DNA from: Rhynchopus sp. YZ270_cl-10 | Taxonomy: Eukaryota; Euglenozoa; Diplonemea; Diplonemida; Diplonemidae | Reading direction: 5' to 3' | Length of the DNA stretch: 64,000 bases | Assembly (NCBI GenBank): GCA_964035575.1 | Contig: OZ037931.1 | Span: 939,567 to 1,003,566 of the forward strand | In this document: positions 11,196 to 21,962 of the stretch, piece after piece | Layout of the letters: every line of letters begins with the position of its first letter | How positions within the stretch are numbered: position 1 is the first letter of the stretch | Translations under genes and position numbers: made by a program | The notes under the pieces: generated by a model | Databases searched by the model: none | Told to the model about the DNA's origin: nothing | The model's input: the letters and a program-made list of their open reading frames with translations, nothing else

Positions 11196-12152
11196 AAACT
11201 GAGACAACCCCACAGTAGGTTTCTTTTACAAGAAATAGTACTAGGTTCCTTTACCAGCATTGGGTAGGTCTTGTCCCCCCCCTCATTTTTGGGCGATGTT
11301 GTTTTACCCCGAGCCTGTCTCCTTTTTTGACGACGGGTCGTGGTCGTGCAGTCCCCCCCCCCCCTTTTTTTTAGCGTGATTTGGGGTGAGGAAAGAACGA
11401 TTTTTTACCCCCAAAGATGGGAACATGTTTATTGATCCCTCCTATGCTATAAATTTATTGACAGCATCATATCCTATGTTGAAAACTTTCCCCCCGTTTT
11501 TAGAAATCAATAGTGTACATTTTTTTTTTTTTTTGCGAGGGTCGAGAGAGGGGACTTGAAAAGTTTGGGATTTTGAGACAATTTCCCCCCCCCCCCCCCC
11601 CCCCTGCAGTGACAGAGAGATACCTACGAGAGCACCCTTCCGACTGTGTCTTCCTACCCCCTACATATGACCGGAGGTACCGACCGTCTCCAGGGTTTTA
11701 ATCGTCATATTCAAAAAAAGGGCTTTTTTTTTCTTCGTCTCGCATTGCACCTTTTTTCCAAAAGAAAAAAATGCGATAAAAAAAAATACTACAAATGGTA
11801 AAAAAACAAAGTACCCCCTTTTTTTTGTTTACGTTCTCTCTTTTAAAAGCAAGGGTACACTTTTCGCACCCTCTTTACCTTCTTTCTTTTAGAAAAGAAA
11901 GTATCTGAAATAACGTTATCCCTTTTAAGCACAGTGAGGCTTAGGGTCTTATAAACCCCCCCCTTTTTTTTTCCTAACACGTAGCGTTGGCTGCGTTCAA
12001 CGAAAAAAACACTGTTATATTTTTATTGTTATCAAGATCAGTTGGCGGATGATATCGTCTAGTTTTTTTTTCTCATGGAGATGCCTGCCCGGAGGAGTTG
12101 GCAGAAATAAAATTTTATTCCCTTTTTTTTTTTCGGCAGGAAGCAACCTAAA

Positions 12153-13236
12153 ATGAACACCGTGCATAATGCTGTCAGGCGAACGGCTCTGCTGCAGTCG
12201 CAGAAGAGATTAGCGAGCTACATTCCTGAGGCTGAGATGCGCAGACCCGAGGCGTCGTCGTACATGTACCGTGCCGTGCAGGATTGGAAGCCTCTCGCTC
12301 ACGAGGTGGCACACAAACGGGGCAGCGACATCGAGGAGGACACTGCGCAGACGTGCATTATGCACATGATTTTGGTGGACAGCAGTGGATTCAGATGGCC
12401 TATCCGGTTTGTGAAGCGCCCGCTTATGACCATCCTCGACCTCTTCAGACAGACCGACGATGAGTGGTTCGGCGTTCAACCAAACACAGGGATGAAGAAC
12501 TTCACCGACGACTACCAGAGCGTCTGCTATCTGCGCAGGCCGAACTCCGACTGTGTCGTGGGCTACCCGAACATGGTGCGTTGCAGCAACTGTGCAGTCG
12601 CTGTCCCTTACGAATACCTAGACGCAATGGCACCGCCGGGGAACGGAGAAATGCAGTGGCTGCGTCACAAAGCTGCGGTCGGAATCGTCCACCCAACTTC
12701 CAACACTAGAATGGCTTGCCAGGTATACCGCCACCCCTCCCCATTGTTAGGCCCCCTCCAGCCCCTTTCAAGAAAAAAACACTCCCCAGACATCCCCTGT
12801 TTTGTATTTTGATTTACTTATTCTGAAACCCCCCAATCCCTTTCACTCCTTCAACACCCAGGTATATATCGAAGACTGGATGGATGGAATGACAATCGTG
12901 CTGCCCCAGACAGACTCGATGCTGTACACGCTGTACTACTCGCAGGGTACTGACAAGCAGTCTATTGATTCCGTGACCGAAGAGATGCACGGCAAGCGTG
13001 GTGATGGCTACGTAAGCCTGACCGAAGAAGACCAGGCGAAGCGGCCGTCCCCAAGGAAAATGAGACAACTGGGAGACGACAGCATTGAGGACGAGACCCT
13101 CGTATCGAACTACAACATCCCAAGTCCGTTCGGCGAGTCTGGTGTCGGCCGTTCCTTCTGGAAGAATGACATTGATGACATCATCAGAGAACGTTACCCC
13201 AACTGGAAGGGACGTTACGAATTCTTGAACAAATAG
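12153..13236 (+). CDS. Mitochondrial ferredoxin-like protein, candidate complex I ferredoxin (C1-FDX type)
   Basis: Two exons, 12153-12722 and 12862-13236, joined in phase, give 314 residues. The N-terminus (many Arg, Ser and Ala, no acidic residue before position 26) looks like a mitochondrial targeting peptide. Residues 68-205 follow the 2Fe-2S ferredoxin beta-grasp pattern: a first strand pair (IMHMILVDSSGFRWPIRF), a cluster loop with Cys144-x2-Cys147, and the closing MACQVYIEDWMDGMTIVLP with Cys189. The first ligand of the usual C-x5-C-x2-C motif falls on Tyr138, so only three of four Cys are in place (Cys134 is nearby). Plant complex I contains a ferredoxin subunit, C1-FDX, that also lacks one cluster Cys; this parallel is from memory. 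Residues 206-314 form an acidic C-terminal extension ending in WKNDIDDIIRERYPNWKGRY. A trans-splice-like T tract and CAG end 13 bases upstream of the ATG. The intron starts GTATAC. Confidence 0.8.
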
Positions 13237-13520
13237 TTTTTTTTTTGTGGTTGTGGGGGGGGAGTCCGTGGGGAGTCTGCCCCCACCCCCCTGGAGAAAA
13301 GAGGCGAGTGGAGATGGCGTATGTTTTTCCTGCATAGGTTCTGTCTTTCACAAAAAAAAAAAGGTGCTCGTGTCCTCGATGTTGATCCATTTTTCTGTTT
13401 CGTTCCGTCGTTTTTGTACGTATTTTATTTCTAAAAAAATGGGGGGGAGAAACTGGGTAATTAGTGTGCGGGGGAAGGTGGGGGAGAGGGGGGTGTGGGG
13501 TCGTGGCCTCACTTTGATGC

Positions 13521-13692
13521 GCGATGGTGAAGGAAATGACTTGACTTTTGTGTTTTTACTTGTGGTTTCAAAACTTGGCTTACAACTGGTGAAACCACAA
13601 AATCAAATAGTGGAGCACACTCTAGGATGGCTACACCAATACAACCAAGTTTTCAAATAAAACCACAAGTCAAGTCATTTCCTTCACCATCG
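13521..13692. mobile_element. Short inverted-repeat element (MITE-like) containing a family S copy
   Basis: The left arm GCGATGGTGAAGGAAATGAC (extended by TTGACTT) is repeated inversely at 13667-13692. A related pair of ends flanks 59424-59660. The centre, 13606-13660, is a family S SINE body (AGTGGAGCACACTCTAGG and ACAACCAAGTTTTC). Confidence 0.65.
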
Positions 13693-13963
13693 TGCTTGAT
13701 GGGTGATGTGCCGCGGAAACGGTACATAATGTTGTTATTTTAAAAATAAATCTGCGGGTGGGTGTGATGTACAGCAACGCAAAAAAAGGGGGGAGGGAAT
13801 ACAAAAAGAAAGTGATCGGATTACGGGTTTTCTTTTGAAAGCCCAGATTTGTCAGTGGACAGTCCTACTCTTTTAATCATTTTTGTCGCACCGATATAGT
13901 AATTTTACTCATCACCATTAAAAAAAAAACACCCCCCTCAGCAAATTTTAAAAAAAAGTAACA

Positions 13964-14094
13964 TAGCTTAAAGGAGAAATAGTTCCTCAGATACGGTTCG
14001 CCAATCACCCCCCTCCAACAGGGTAATTGAGCAATCAACGGAAAAACCCCCTTTTTTTTCCCTTTCACCCTATCAGAGGTACTATATTTTTAGG
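13964..14094 (+). repeat. Family F structured repeat, copy 4
   Basis: Same blocks as copy 3 at 7748, with the stem bases changed on both arms: CCTC with GAGG here against ACTC with GAGT there. GATA/TATC and the AAATAGT end stem are retained (one bulged A). Confidence 0.75.
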
Positions 14095-14105
14095 CGACAA
14101 AAAAA

Positions 14106-14193
14106 CAGGGTATTAGTTTTCTTTCAAGGGGGGTTTTTCCCCCCCCAGAATTATGTTGTTGGGCATAATTCCGAGGACCAAGCTAATACCCTG
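14106..14193. repeat. Foldback repeat
   Basis: The ends CAGGGTATTAG and CTAATACCCTG are exact inverse complements, and an inner pair AATTATG/CATAATT surrounds the centre. It may be a small MITE. Confidence 0.6.
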
Positions 14194-14944
14194 GACAAAA
14201 AAATTACAAAGCACAAAGTCGGACCAGAATAGATAACCTTTTTTAAAAAAAAGCAAAAACGCAGAAGCCTTCATCGACCGAAAACCACCACGTGAGCTTA
14301 CAGGGAGGGTGTTCGAGGGGATAGGGGTAACTCTTTCCCTCGCACTGCCCTTTTCTTCACAATATAAAAAAAAAATGTGGGGAACCAACCATGTTACCCG
14401 ATCACCGATTTATACCCTTACTAAATGCTCGATTGCGACCACGGTTTAGGGACATGATTTGGCCTGGACCTCAAAAAAAAAACAAAAAGTAAAAAAAAAG
14501 AGAAGCAAAAATGGAGATATTGCGTTGAAAAACGGTCTTAATTTCGATGTGTTTGTATTTTAGTGGGGGTGGGAGGGTGGGTGTAGGGCGGGTGGGTTAC
14601 CTCTCTTTTATTCCCCTTTGGAAAAGTGTCTTTTGATGGGCAGGGTGATGACCGTTTTGCGTGGTCTTTTTATTTTATTTTTTTGCACCCTTTCTTTCTG
14701 TATTATGTCCAGAATAGAGGCCCGTTTTTTTTTTGTCGCCCTCATGCACTTTTCCTTCCCCATTTTTCCCGTACCCGGTTTTAGGCGATCGACAAAAAAA
14801 AGTTACTTGTGTCTCTTCGTGTTGATCAGTATCGTGTTGCATTGCAGCATCCACACCAGTTCCACAGTGACCTCGTTCTTTATATGGGTAGCTCATCTGT
14901 TGCCCTGTTCTCTATCATCTGACCCTTTGTTGCGCATATTTTGG

Positions 14945-15004
14945 TGTGGCTGAAGGGGGTGATTCGCACTTTTTCCGCACTTTTTTCGCCCCCATTCAGT
15001 CACA
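14945..15004. repeat. Foldback repeat shared with 57021-57084
   Basis: TGTGGCTGAAGGGGG pairs with CCCCCATTCAGTCACA. The interior contains two CGCACTTTTT-type blocks. The copy at 57021-57084 is the same sequence in inverse orientation. Confidence 0.65.
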
Positions 15005-15032
15005 ACATATTTCTTATTGAGCTGCTCTCTCT

Positions 15033-15110
15033 GGGGGGGTTCGATAACCCACGGAGAAGCAGTACCCTTGCGTCCGCCCGATGGACGGTGAGGCGTTTGC
15101 ACTTTCAACT
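15033..15110 (+). repeat. tRNA-like SINE (family D) with B box
   Basis: GGTTCGATAACCC matches a pol III B box (T arm). A downstream body CTTGCGTCCGCCCGATGGAC and the tail GGCGTTTGCACTTTCAACT recur at 2030-2080, 24918-24960, 25088-25124 and 39979-40080. The head alone recurs at about 21674-21690. Confidence 0.6.
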
Positions 15111-15266
15111 CTATCTATTCCTACACTTTTCCTTTCCTCTCCACAGAGTGATCCCCTCACAACCTAAAACCATTACACCCATTTTTACCATCTCCCCCTT
15201 CGCGCATTGGGTGTACTGTGAGGATCAGAATTTTGTTTTTTTAACAATGTGGCGCTGATATTCCGA

Positions 15267-18200
15267 ATGGGGAACGAAGGGTTTTTTAATGATACATCAA
15301 CGAGTAGGTTTCTTGCTGGCGCGAGCGCGCGGAGTGTCGATAACAGCAACTCAGCGACGGAGGACCGGAGTGCGACGTGCGAGGCGTCGAACGACAACTC
15401 CTGCACGCGGAATGGGAGCTGTAATGGGCGGGATGCGGGCACGCCCATTCAGAGGGCGTCGTCGCGCAATGCGTCCCTGCAATGGGAAGGCCTCAACGGA
15501 AAGATTCGCGTACACTCGCCCAAACGACAGCGCTCCCGCACAGAGATCTTCAACGACGTGGTGTCCACCTTCCAGCTCCATGCCACGACCATGCAGAACA
15601 CAAACCGCCTCACCGAGGGCGAGGGTGCCGCCGCCTTCCTCACAGTCGTAGCATGCTGTGTGTGCAACGCGGTCAAGAAGTCGCTCTGCTTCCCACCTCT
15701 CAACACCCTCATCCACTCTCACGCTGACTCACACAAGCTTGTCAAAGGGCATGAAGCCACGCTCATCTCGAACCTCCCCTTCAAAACCCAGGTGTATGCG
15801 TTCCTGCATGCACAGAACCGATCGTTGTGGTCGGACGTCATACAAAGTGTCCTTGCCGTTGTGAGCAGTGCGCTGTATGTGTACGAAACCTACGCAACGC
15901 ACGTCGAGCTGCCAGATACGCGAGAGTTTTGTCAGCACTACTCGCCGTTTACGTCGGTCGATGTGAGTGGGTCTGCAGTCGATGTCTTCTTCTGCTCGCC
16001 GTCGTCGGTGTACAGACGTGACGACCCCTTCCTCTGGCTGGCCATCACGGAGGCCTGCTTCGCGCTCATCTACGCTCTGGACTACACACTACGGCTGTAT
16101 GTATCGCAACGCCGGTTGAAGTACATATTTTCGCTTCTCCCTATTGCGGATGTGATAACCGTGGTGCCTGTGGTGCTGTACTGGGGAGGGGTGCGTGTAG
16201 GAACATCGTTTGGCTTTGTCCGTGTGGTGCGCCTCCTGAGACTGTTCCGTGTGCTCAAGGCGTACAATGTGATAAAGGGTGCAGAGAACTCTGCAATCAA
16301 GCAGGCCAACATCCTCCTCTGCACAGTGTTCTCGCTTGTGTTTGTTGCCGCAGGGCTGATTCATTGGGCGGAGAAGGACCAGGGGATTTCGTTTGGGGAT
16401 TCTGTGTACTTCATTGTGGTGACCATGGCGACAGTGGGGTATGGGGACTATGCGCCGCAGAGCACCTTTGGGAAGGTTGTCATTGTGGTGCTGATTCTGA
16501 TTGCGATTGTGCTGATCCCGGTGCAGACCCGGCAGCTGGTGGACCTCATCAGCGAGAAGCCGCGCGAGATGTTCAAGAACATACCCTGCGGGCAGCAGGG
16601 GTACGTCATCCTGGCTGGGCACCACCTCACGCACGACGACGTCTACACGTTTATCAAGGAGTTCTACAACCCAACCCACAACGTGTACGCCGACTATGGG
16701 CGGGGCGTGGAGGGCTATTCGCTGCCACCTGCTGTGATTGTGGTCTCGAAGATGCCGCTCTCAAACAAGCTGCGCCAGCTCCTCGCCTCACAGGAGTACA
16801 AACACCGCATGCGCTACGTGCTGGGGTCCCTCCTCGAAGACGACACCCTCAGGAAGATCAAAGCGCAGTACGCAAAGTCCTGCTTCGTCTTCGCCACCGG
16901 CAGCGAGCTGAAGACCAGCGACAAGCAGGGACGCGACATGGCAACGTCGCTGCAGACACTCAACTTCCGCTCCTTCACGAACTACCAGACAGAGACGTAC
17001 TGCCTCCTGCACCACCACGCAGGCACAAATGCCGCCAACGCTGCCTCAGCAGACCACCTCCTCTCGCTCGACGAGACACGACTCAAGCTCATGGCACAGT
17101 CGTGTCTCTGCCCCGGGCTTTCAACTCTTGTCATCAACTTCATTACGTCCTACCGAGAGGACACAGCGCAGGGGAGGGAGAAGCTGCGCTCCGGGGACGT
17201 GCATGGTGAACAGGATGAGTACAAACGGGGCATGTCGCAGGTTGTGTTTGAGATGCAGGTTCCCAAGCAGCTGGTGGGTCTCTCCTTTATCGAAGCTGCC
17301 GTCGCGGTGTACATGAAGTTTCACATCACACTGATGGGTGTCATCAAGAAGCGTGAGTGTGCACACACGGAGTCTGCAGAGGATGCAGTGGGCTCGCCGT
17401 TGTGGACGCGCCAGGGAAGCCTGCGGCGGTCCACACTACGTGGCGTGCGCGACATGGAGGAGGACTTCCTCAGCCCCACCTTCTCCAAGGCGCAGGCTAC
17501 GGAGACCAAAATCGGTTCGATGTACCGCAAGCTCCCTGAGTTCAACTTTGTCCTGAACCCGGGGCACCGCTACAAGCTGCAGGAGCAAGACGTGCTGGCA
17601 GTCATCTCCGTCGACATGGCGACGTGCGAGGTGTGCCAGGGGTACAGCAACTTCCCTGTGGGCGCGCGGCACAATGCGCGACAGAGACGTTCCTCCCCAC
17701 CACCGCCGCCTCCTTCACAGTCTCCCGTCAAAAGCGACGCAAGGGACCCACGGTTCATGAGTTCAGATGGCTCCATCATGGGGTCATATGCGGGGACGGG
17801 GAAGCGCCACCGCCCATCATCGAGCGTCGGGTTTGGGAAGGACAGGCGGAGGGTGTTGTGCAGACGGCGTCTGAAGGGCTTCATATGGGCGATTGTGTCG
17901 CTGCTGAAGCTGCGCCCTGTGAACGCGTCGCTGCCGGAGCGGACGGTGCTGGATGTGAATGCGGCACGGATAAAGCACAGACACTACGTTGCGAAGAGCG
18001 ACCCGCTGTACCACATCGACTCGCCCACACGCCTGCAGCGGGAGGAGGCGATGCTCGCCTTTCCGGGGCTGCCAGAGATGCAGGAGTCCGAGGGCTCGCT
18101 CTCTGAAACCTGCAAGAACACCGCGGCCCGCGCAGACGGTGCTGCCGTCCGCCAGCTGACGGACCACATGCAGCACCTCTCTGCATACATGTCCCTCGGC

Positions 18201-20081
18201 AGCCTCCCCGCACTGCGTCCACAAGCCTCCGTCCCCGCCACCTCTCTCCAAAGCGTCAAGGATTGGAAGAGCGAAGGTGTATTCAAAGAGCACATCATCG
18301 TCACCGGGGGGCAAAGGTATGTGACGGCAGGTTTTTGTTTTCAGTTTTTTCATAAAAATTTTTAACAGAAACCTTGCGGAGTTCATCCGGAACCTAAAAC
18401 GCTCCCTTTGCGCAACGAAGACACCCCTCAAAACGGTCATCTACCTTGCCAAGACGCCGCCTGCAGGCGAGGTATGTCCACACCACCTACACCTCCCCAC
18501 ACCACCCACCACCTAAGGGCCATATTCTGCGCAAGAATTACCCTCACTTGGCATTAACACCACCCACCACCACAGCTCTGGAACCGTGTCTCGCACTACC
18601 GTTTCTTCTACTTCTGCCAAGGAGACCCAAAGATCTCGAACGATCTGTACCGTGCAGGGATAGAGGATGCGAGCAGCCTTGTGATCCTTGCACAGGATGA
18701 GGACCTCAGCGACGGAGAGCCCGACGCAGAGACCGTCTTCATTACGATGGCTGCGATGAACCTCTGCCCCGTGGACCCGGAGCTGACAAACTCACGCCTG
18801 CAACGCCCTGTGTCCGACTCACTTCGCATGAAGATCGCTGCAGGCATTCTGAAAAACCGCAAAGGCGTTCCGGTCCTGCGACGCAACTGTGGGAAGCCTC
18901 TTTTCATTATTGCGGAGCTAAGCTCGACTATGAGTGTAAAATATTTCAACGATTTTGATGTTTTGCAGAGTGCGCGAAGCTTTGGGCTTACTGCGAAGGA
19001 GACGACAGAGCTGCGTATGAAAACCTCAAGCGCTGGGAAGGAGGACGAAGGCAGGGTCGACGCCGGGGATGAATGCATCGAAGCCTTCACGTCGACCCAC
19101 CAGCTGTCGTCCTTCTACTCCGCGGGGTTCCTTATCAGCAACCAGATGCTGGGTGCGATCCTGCCGCACGCTTACTACACGCCCTCCCTGGTGCGCATTG
19201 TTGAGCAATTCATGCAGGGCTCCCTCAACCAATACGGCTCCTTCTTAGGCTCCATCCCCGTCCCGCAGCAGTACATCGGCAAGACCTACGGCGAGATGTA
19301 CTACAATCTCGCAGTTCACAACGAGATTATACCCCTTGGGCTCTACCGCTTCCCTAACAAAGGCAACCACCCCCTTCCATTTGTCTGCACCAACCCACCC
19401 AAATCCACCATAGTCCGAGAGGAGGACATGGTCTACGTGCTCCAATCCGGTGAAGACATGGAGGATTTGATAGCAAGGGAGGAGGAGGAAGAGGAGGAGG
19501 AGGAGGATGAGGAGGATGAGGGTGAGGACCAGGACGTCGTGGGCGACGACGGGTCGAGTCTTGGCGCGGTGCTTGGGGAGTGTGGTGTGCTGCGGACGTC
19601 CTCTGTCTATAGAGATAACCACAGTGCGGAAGTGGAGGTATGGACGGAAAAAAAAAAAAAAAAAACACAGTTTAGTTTTCCTCTCAAATCTAAAGACCAG
19701 CTACACCTCAGCGATCGAAAAATGGAATGCAAAAAAAAAAGGGGGGTTTTTGTGTGGTTGGGGTTTCACTGCAAATCCAGCTATACCTGCATCTTCGTGA
19801 GGGATTGTTGACTACAGAGGAAAAGTGCTCTGGATAGAAATGTATAAATGGCAGGCTGTAAGCCAAACAGATTAAAATGAAGAGAACAAACAATCATTTT
19901 ACACCTCCCAAAAAAACAGTGCGCAAACAGTTTGTCTCTGCTCTCGGAGGAGGAATTGGTGCAGAAGCTTAAAGTATGTGTGTTTTTTTCAACAAAAAAA
20001 AAAATAGTAACTAACCACCAACACCAACAGAGACCGCCATTAAAGCCGATGTTCACCGAACCTATAACAGACGAGCCCTGA
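15267..20081 (+). CDS. Voltage-gated, RCK-domain K+ channel (Slo/BK-like alpha subunit)
   Basis: Six exons (15267-18316, 18369-18471, 18576-19637, 19818-19841, 19920-19973, 20031-20081) give about 1447 residues. An N-terminal disordered region is followed by S1 near WSDVIQSVLAVVSSALYVY, S2 FLWLAITEACFALIYALDY, S3 FSLLPIADVITVVPVVLYW, S4 with five Arg (RVVRLLRLFRVLK), S5, a pore with the K+ selectivity filter TVGYGD, and S6. RCK1 begins at GYVILAGHH; RCK2 begins at HIIVTGG, split across the first intron. Slo channels conduct K+ across the plasma membrane and open with voltage and Ca2+ or Na+. Late in the protein is an acidic Glu/Asp run. The ATG at 15267 is used because no ATG lies further upstream in frame. 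Introns start GTATGT, GTATGT, GTATGG, GTATAA and GTATGT. The last three exons are small, and the 24-base exon 4 is the least certain. Without exons 4-6 the frame would end in Lys-rich, intron-like sequence. Confidence 0.88.
18519..18560 (+). repeat. Family R repeat inside a channel-gene intron
   Basis: GGGCCATATTCTGCGCAAGA followed by ATTACCCTCACTTGGCAT. Near-identical copies lie at 51890-51930, just before the CFAP57 start, and inverted at 61683-61723, just before the coiled-coil/TPR gene. The host intron is 18472-18575. Confidence 0.7.
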
Positions 20082-21962
20082 AGAGCGTTCATCTGTTCGT
20101 ATCTTGTTTAGATTCTCTCTTGTCTTTATTTGCACATCAAACTAATTGGTTTAGCCTCAAATAGCCTATTTTATCGTTCAAAGGCTAACAAGACATGCTA
20201 TATTTTTTTAGCCTATTTTACGTATGTTTTAGACCTCCGCCCCTCCCAGTGGTTTGTTAGTAATAGATAGGGATAGTGAATAAAAAGTGGGAATTTGTTA
20301 CAAAAAAATCCACCTGAGTTTTTGGCTGTGTTGAGCGTTTGTTTTGGCGGGTGTGTTGGCGGGATGTTGCTAAAATGTTGCCAAAATCAGGTGGTTTAAA
20401 TGAAGCTGACCGGTTATTATTACCCTTTTTAGACGGAGGCTTGCAGTATATGGTACAGTACGTTAACCCCACAAAGATTGCCGTGGAGGGGGGGTTTTTA
20501 CGGACTGTGCATTTATTCCTAGAGACACGTCCAGAGGCGACAGACTGTTATTAATCCCTCCCCTTCCCCCAGTTCTTTCCTCCTTTTCTTACCTCCAATT
20601 AGTTACCATGCGCCACATTTGTTTCCGGGTCATGTACCGAGGTACACTGTCACGAGAGGGCTGTTGTATTTTACACCGGTGTGGAGTCGGAAGGACGTTA
20701 CGTGACGAGCGACGACAAAAAACGTGGGGAAAATACTCGCGCATGACGACGTCATGACACGCGTAATGTCTTTCTTTACGAGCCACCGTGTGAGTCAATT
20801 TTGTTTAACGCCACCAAGCCTGCGGAGTATCATCTTCCCAAACCTGTCTTTTGTAGCTGTAGAGTGTAACGATGTATGTGCACGAGGGCACATGCATCCT
20901 TCAAGCATTTCTTTTGTTTTTGTTTCAAAAGGCCCCTCTCCTGGCGTCAAACGCTTTCGAGGATTTAGTCAGTTTTTCTTTTTTCTCTTCCTTTTTTTAC
21001 AACTTGAACATGGTTTCCCACGCTAGGCAGCCACCTACCCCTCTATTCAGACAAGAGACCATGTCCCGATAGTGTTGGTCGAAACCAAAGAAGTTGTGCA
21101 AGAACCTTCATTGAAGACGTTGCCGCAATTTCTTACTTGCTTTTTCGGCCACCTTTCGCTATGGTGTCAGTTTCATATTGCTTTTTTTTTTGAAACACAT
21201 TTTGTAGCCTTTTAGGTAATTACAACACAGAGAGGCGGTTTATACTAACGTATTCTCTTTTTCATCTTCACAAAGTGCAGACCAATTGCGTGTTGACCGT
21301 GGGAAAATATCAAAACCTGGAAAAAAAATAAAATAAAAGTGGAGTTCATCCTCGGGTGTCTGCACTAATACAACCAAGTTTTCAAATAAAACAAAAAACA
21401 AACCAAACCGATTAACCCCAAGTAGGCTCTTAGGGCGATTGTCGACACAACAAAAATACAAAGCACCCAGCTCCTCTGCAAAATGCTTATTAGTTGAGAG
21501 AGATGTGCTTTTGGTTTTGCTTTCTTCTTTTTATATCCAAGGTGACTACAGTAAGTAAGCCTAGGGATTACCTTAAAACTTTTCTGTGTTCATCCGGATG
21601 GCTGGCATCCGTACAGTAGGTTGTCTGCGACAGCAACTACCATTTCCTTTTTACTTTTTGCCCCCCCTTTTTTTAGTGCAGGGTTCGATAACCGAACGGG
21701 ACGGATTCAGCCCAGAGCGCGTTCTTTTTTTCCCCCCTTCTTTAGAGTACTCCTTCTTGCATACCTTCTCCCACAACATGCCCAGTGCAATAGTACCCCG
21801 GTATTATAGTACCCCCCCGCCTTTGCCGAGGATTTAAAGTAAACGAAAAAAAAACATGAAACCAAAAAAAAAAAATAATCGATTTCTTTTAACCCAAATC
21901 ATCCTTTTCTACCCTACAAAGTGATTCCCCAAACCCTATAGGTTGTTTTCACAACACACACC
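20082..21962. other. Spacer with degraded repeats
   Basis: No gene is supported. I see a family C tail at about 20625-20670, a family A copy at 20871-20915, a family S copy with LINE-like tail at 21342-21456, a family B copy at about 21538-21585, and a family D head (GGGTTCGATAACCG) at about 21674. A pyrimidine tract and AG at 21921 or 21941 precede the next ATG. Confidence 0.55.
21342..21456 (+). repeat. Family S SINE copy with LINE-like tail
   Basis: ACAACCAAGTTTTCAAATAA in the body and GCGATTGTCGACACAAC plus A-run at the end. The end matches the LINE terminus at 51188-51208. Confidence 0.6.

Larger units (their letters stand above)
9049..12152. other. Spacer with repeats and a hAT element
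   Basis: No host gene is seen. The stretch holds a family B plus A dyad (9471-9563), an A-run of about 30 bases at 9631-9661, a hAT-type element (9667-11195), a C-run at about 11586-11604, a family B remnant at about 11927-11965 and long T tracts. A T-run ending in GGCAG at 12139 lies 13 bases before the next ATG. Confidence 0.65.
13237..15266. other. Spacer with foldback and SINE-like repeats
   Basis: No gene is supported. The stretch holds an inverted-repeat element at 13521-13692 carrying a family S copy, a family F copy at 13964-14094, a foldback at 14106-14193, a foldback at 14945-15004 shared with 57021-57084, and a tRNA-like SINE (family D) at 15033-15110. A clean pyrimidine tract ending CCACAG at 15146 may be the acceptor for the channel gene. 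Confidence 0.6.

Noticed and set aside
15033-15050. A true tRNA gene at the B-box-like site
   Set aside because: Only the T-arm-like box is convincing; no acceptor stem or full cloverleaf could be drawn.
15249-15266. Upstream start of the channel gene at a GTG
   Set aside because: Eukaryotic initiation at GTG is unlikely; the first in-frame ATG is at 15267.
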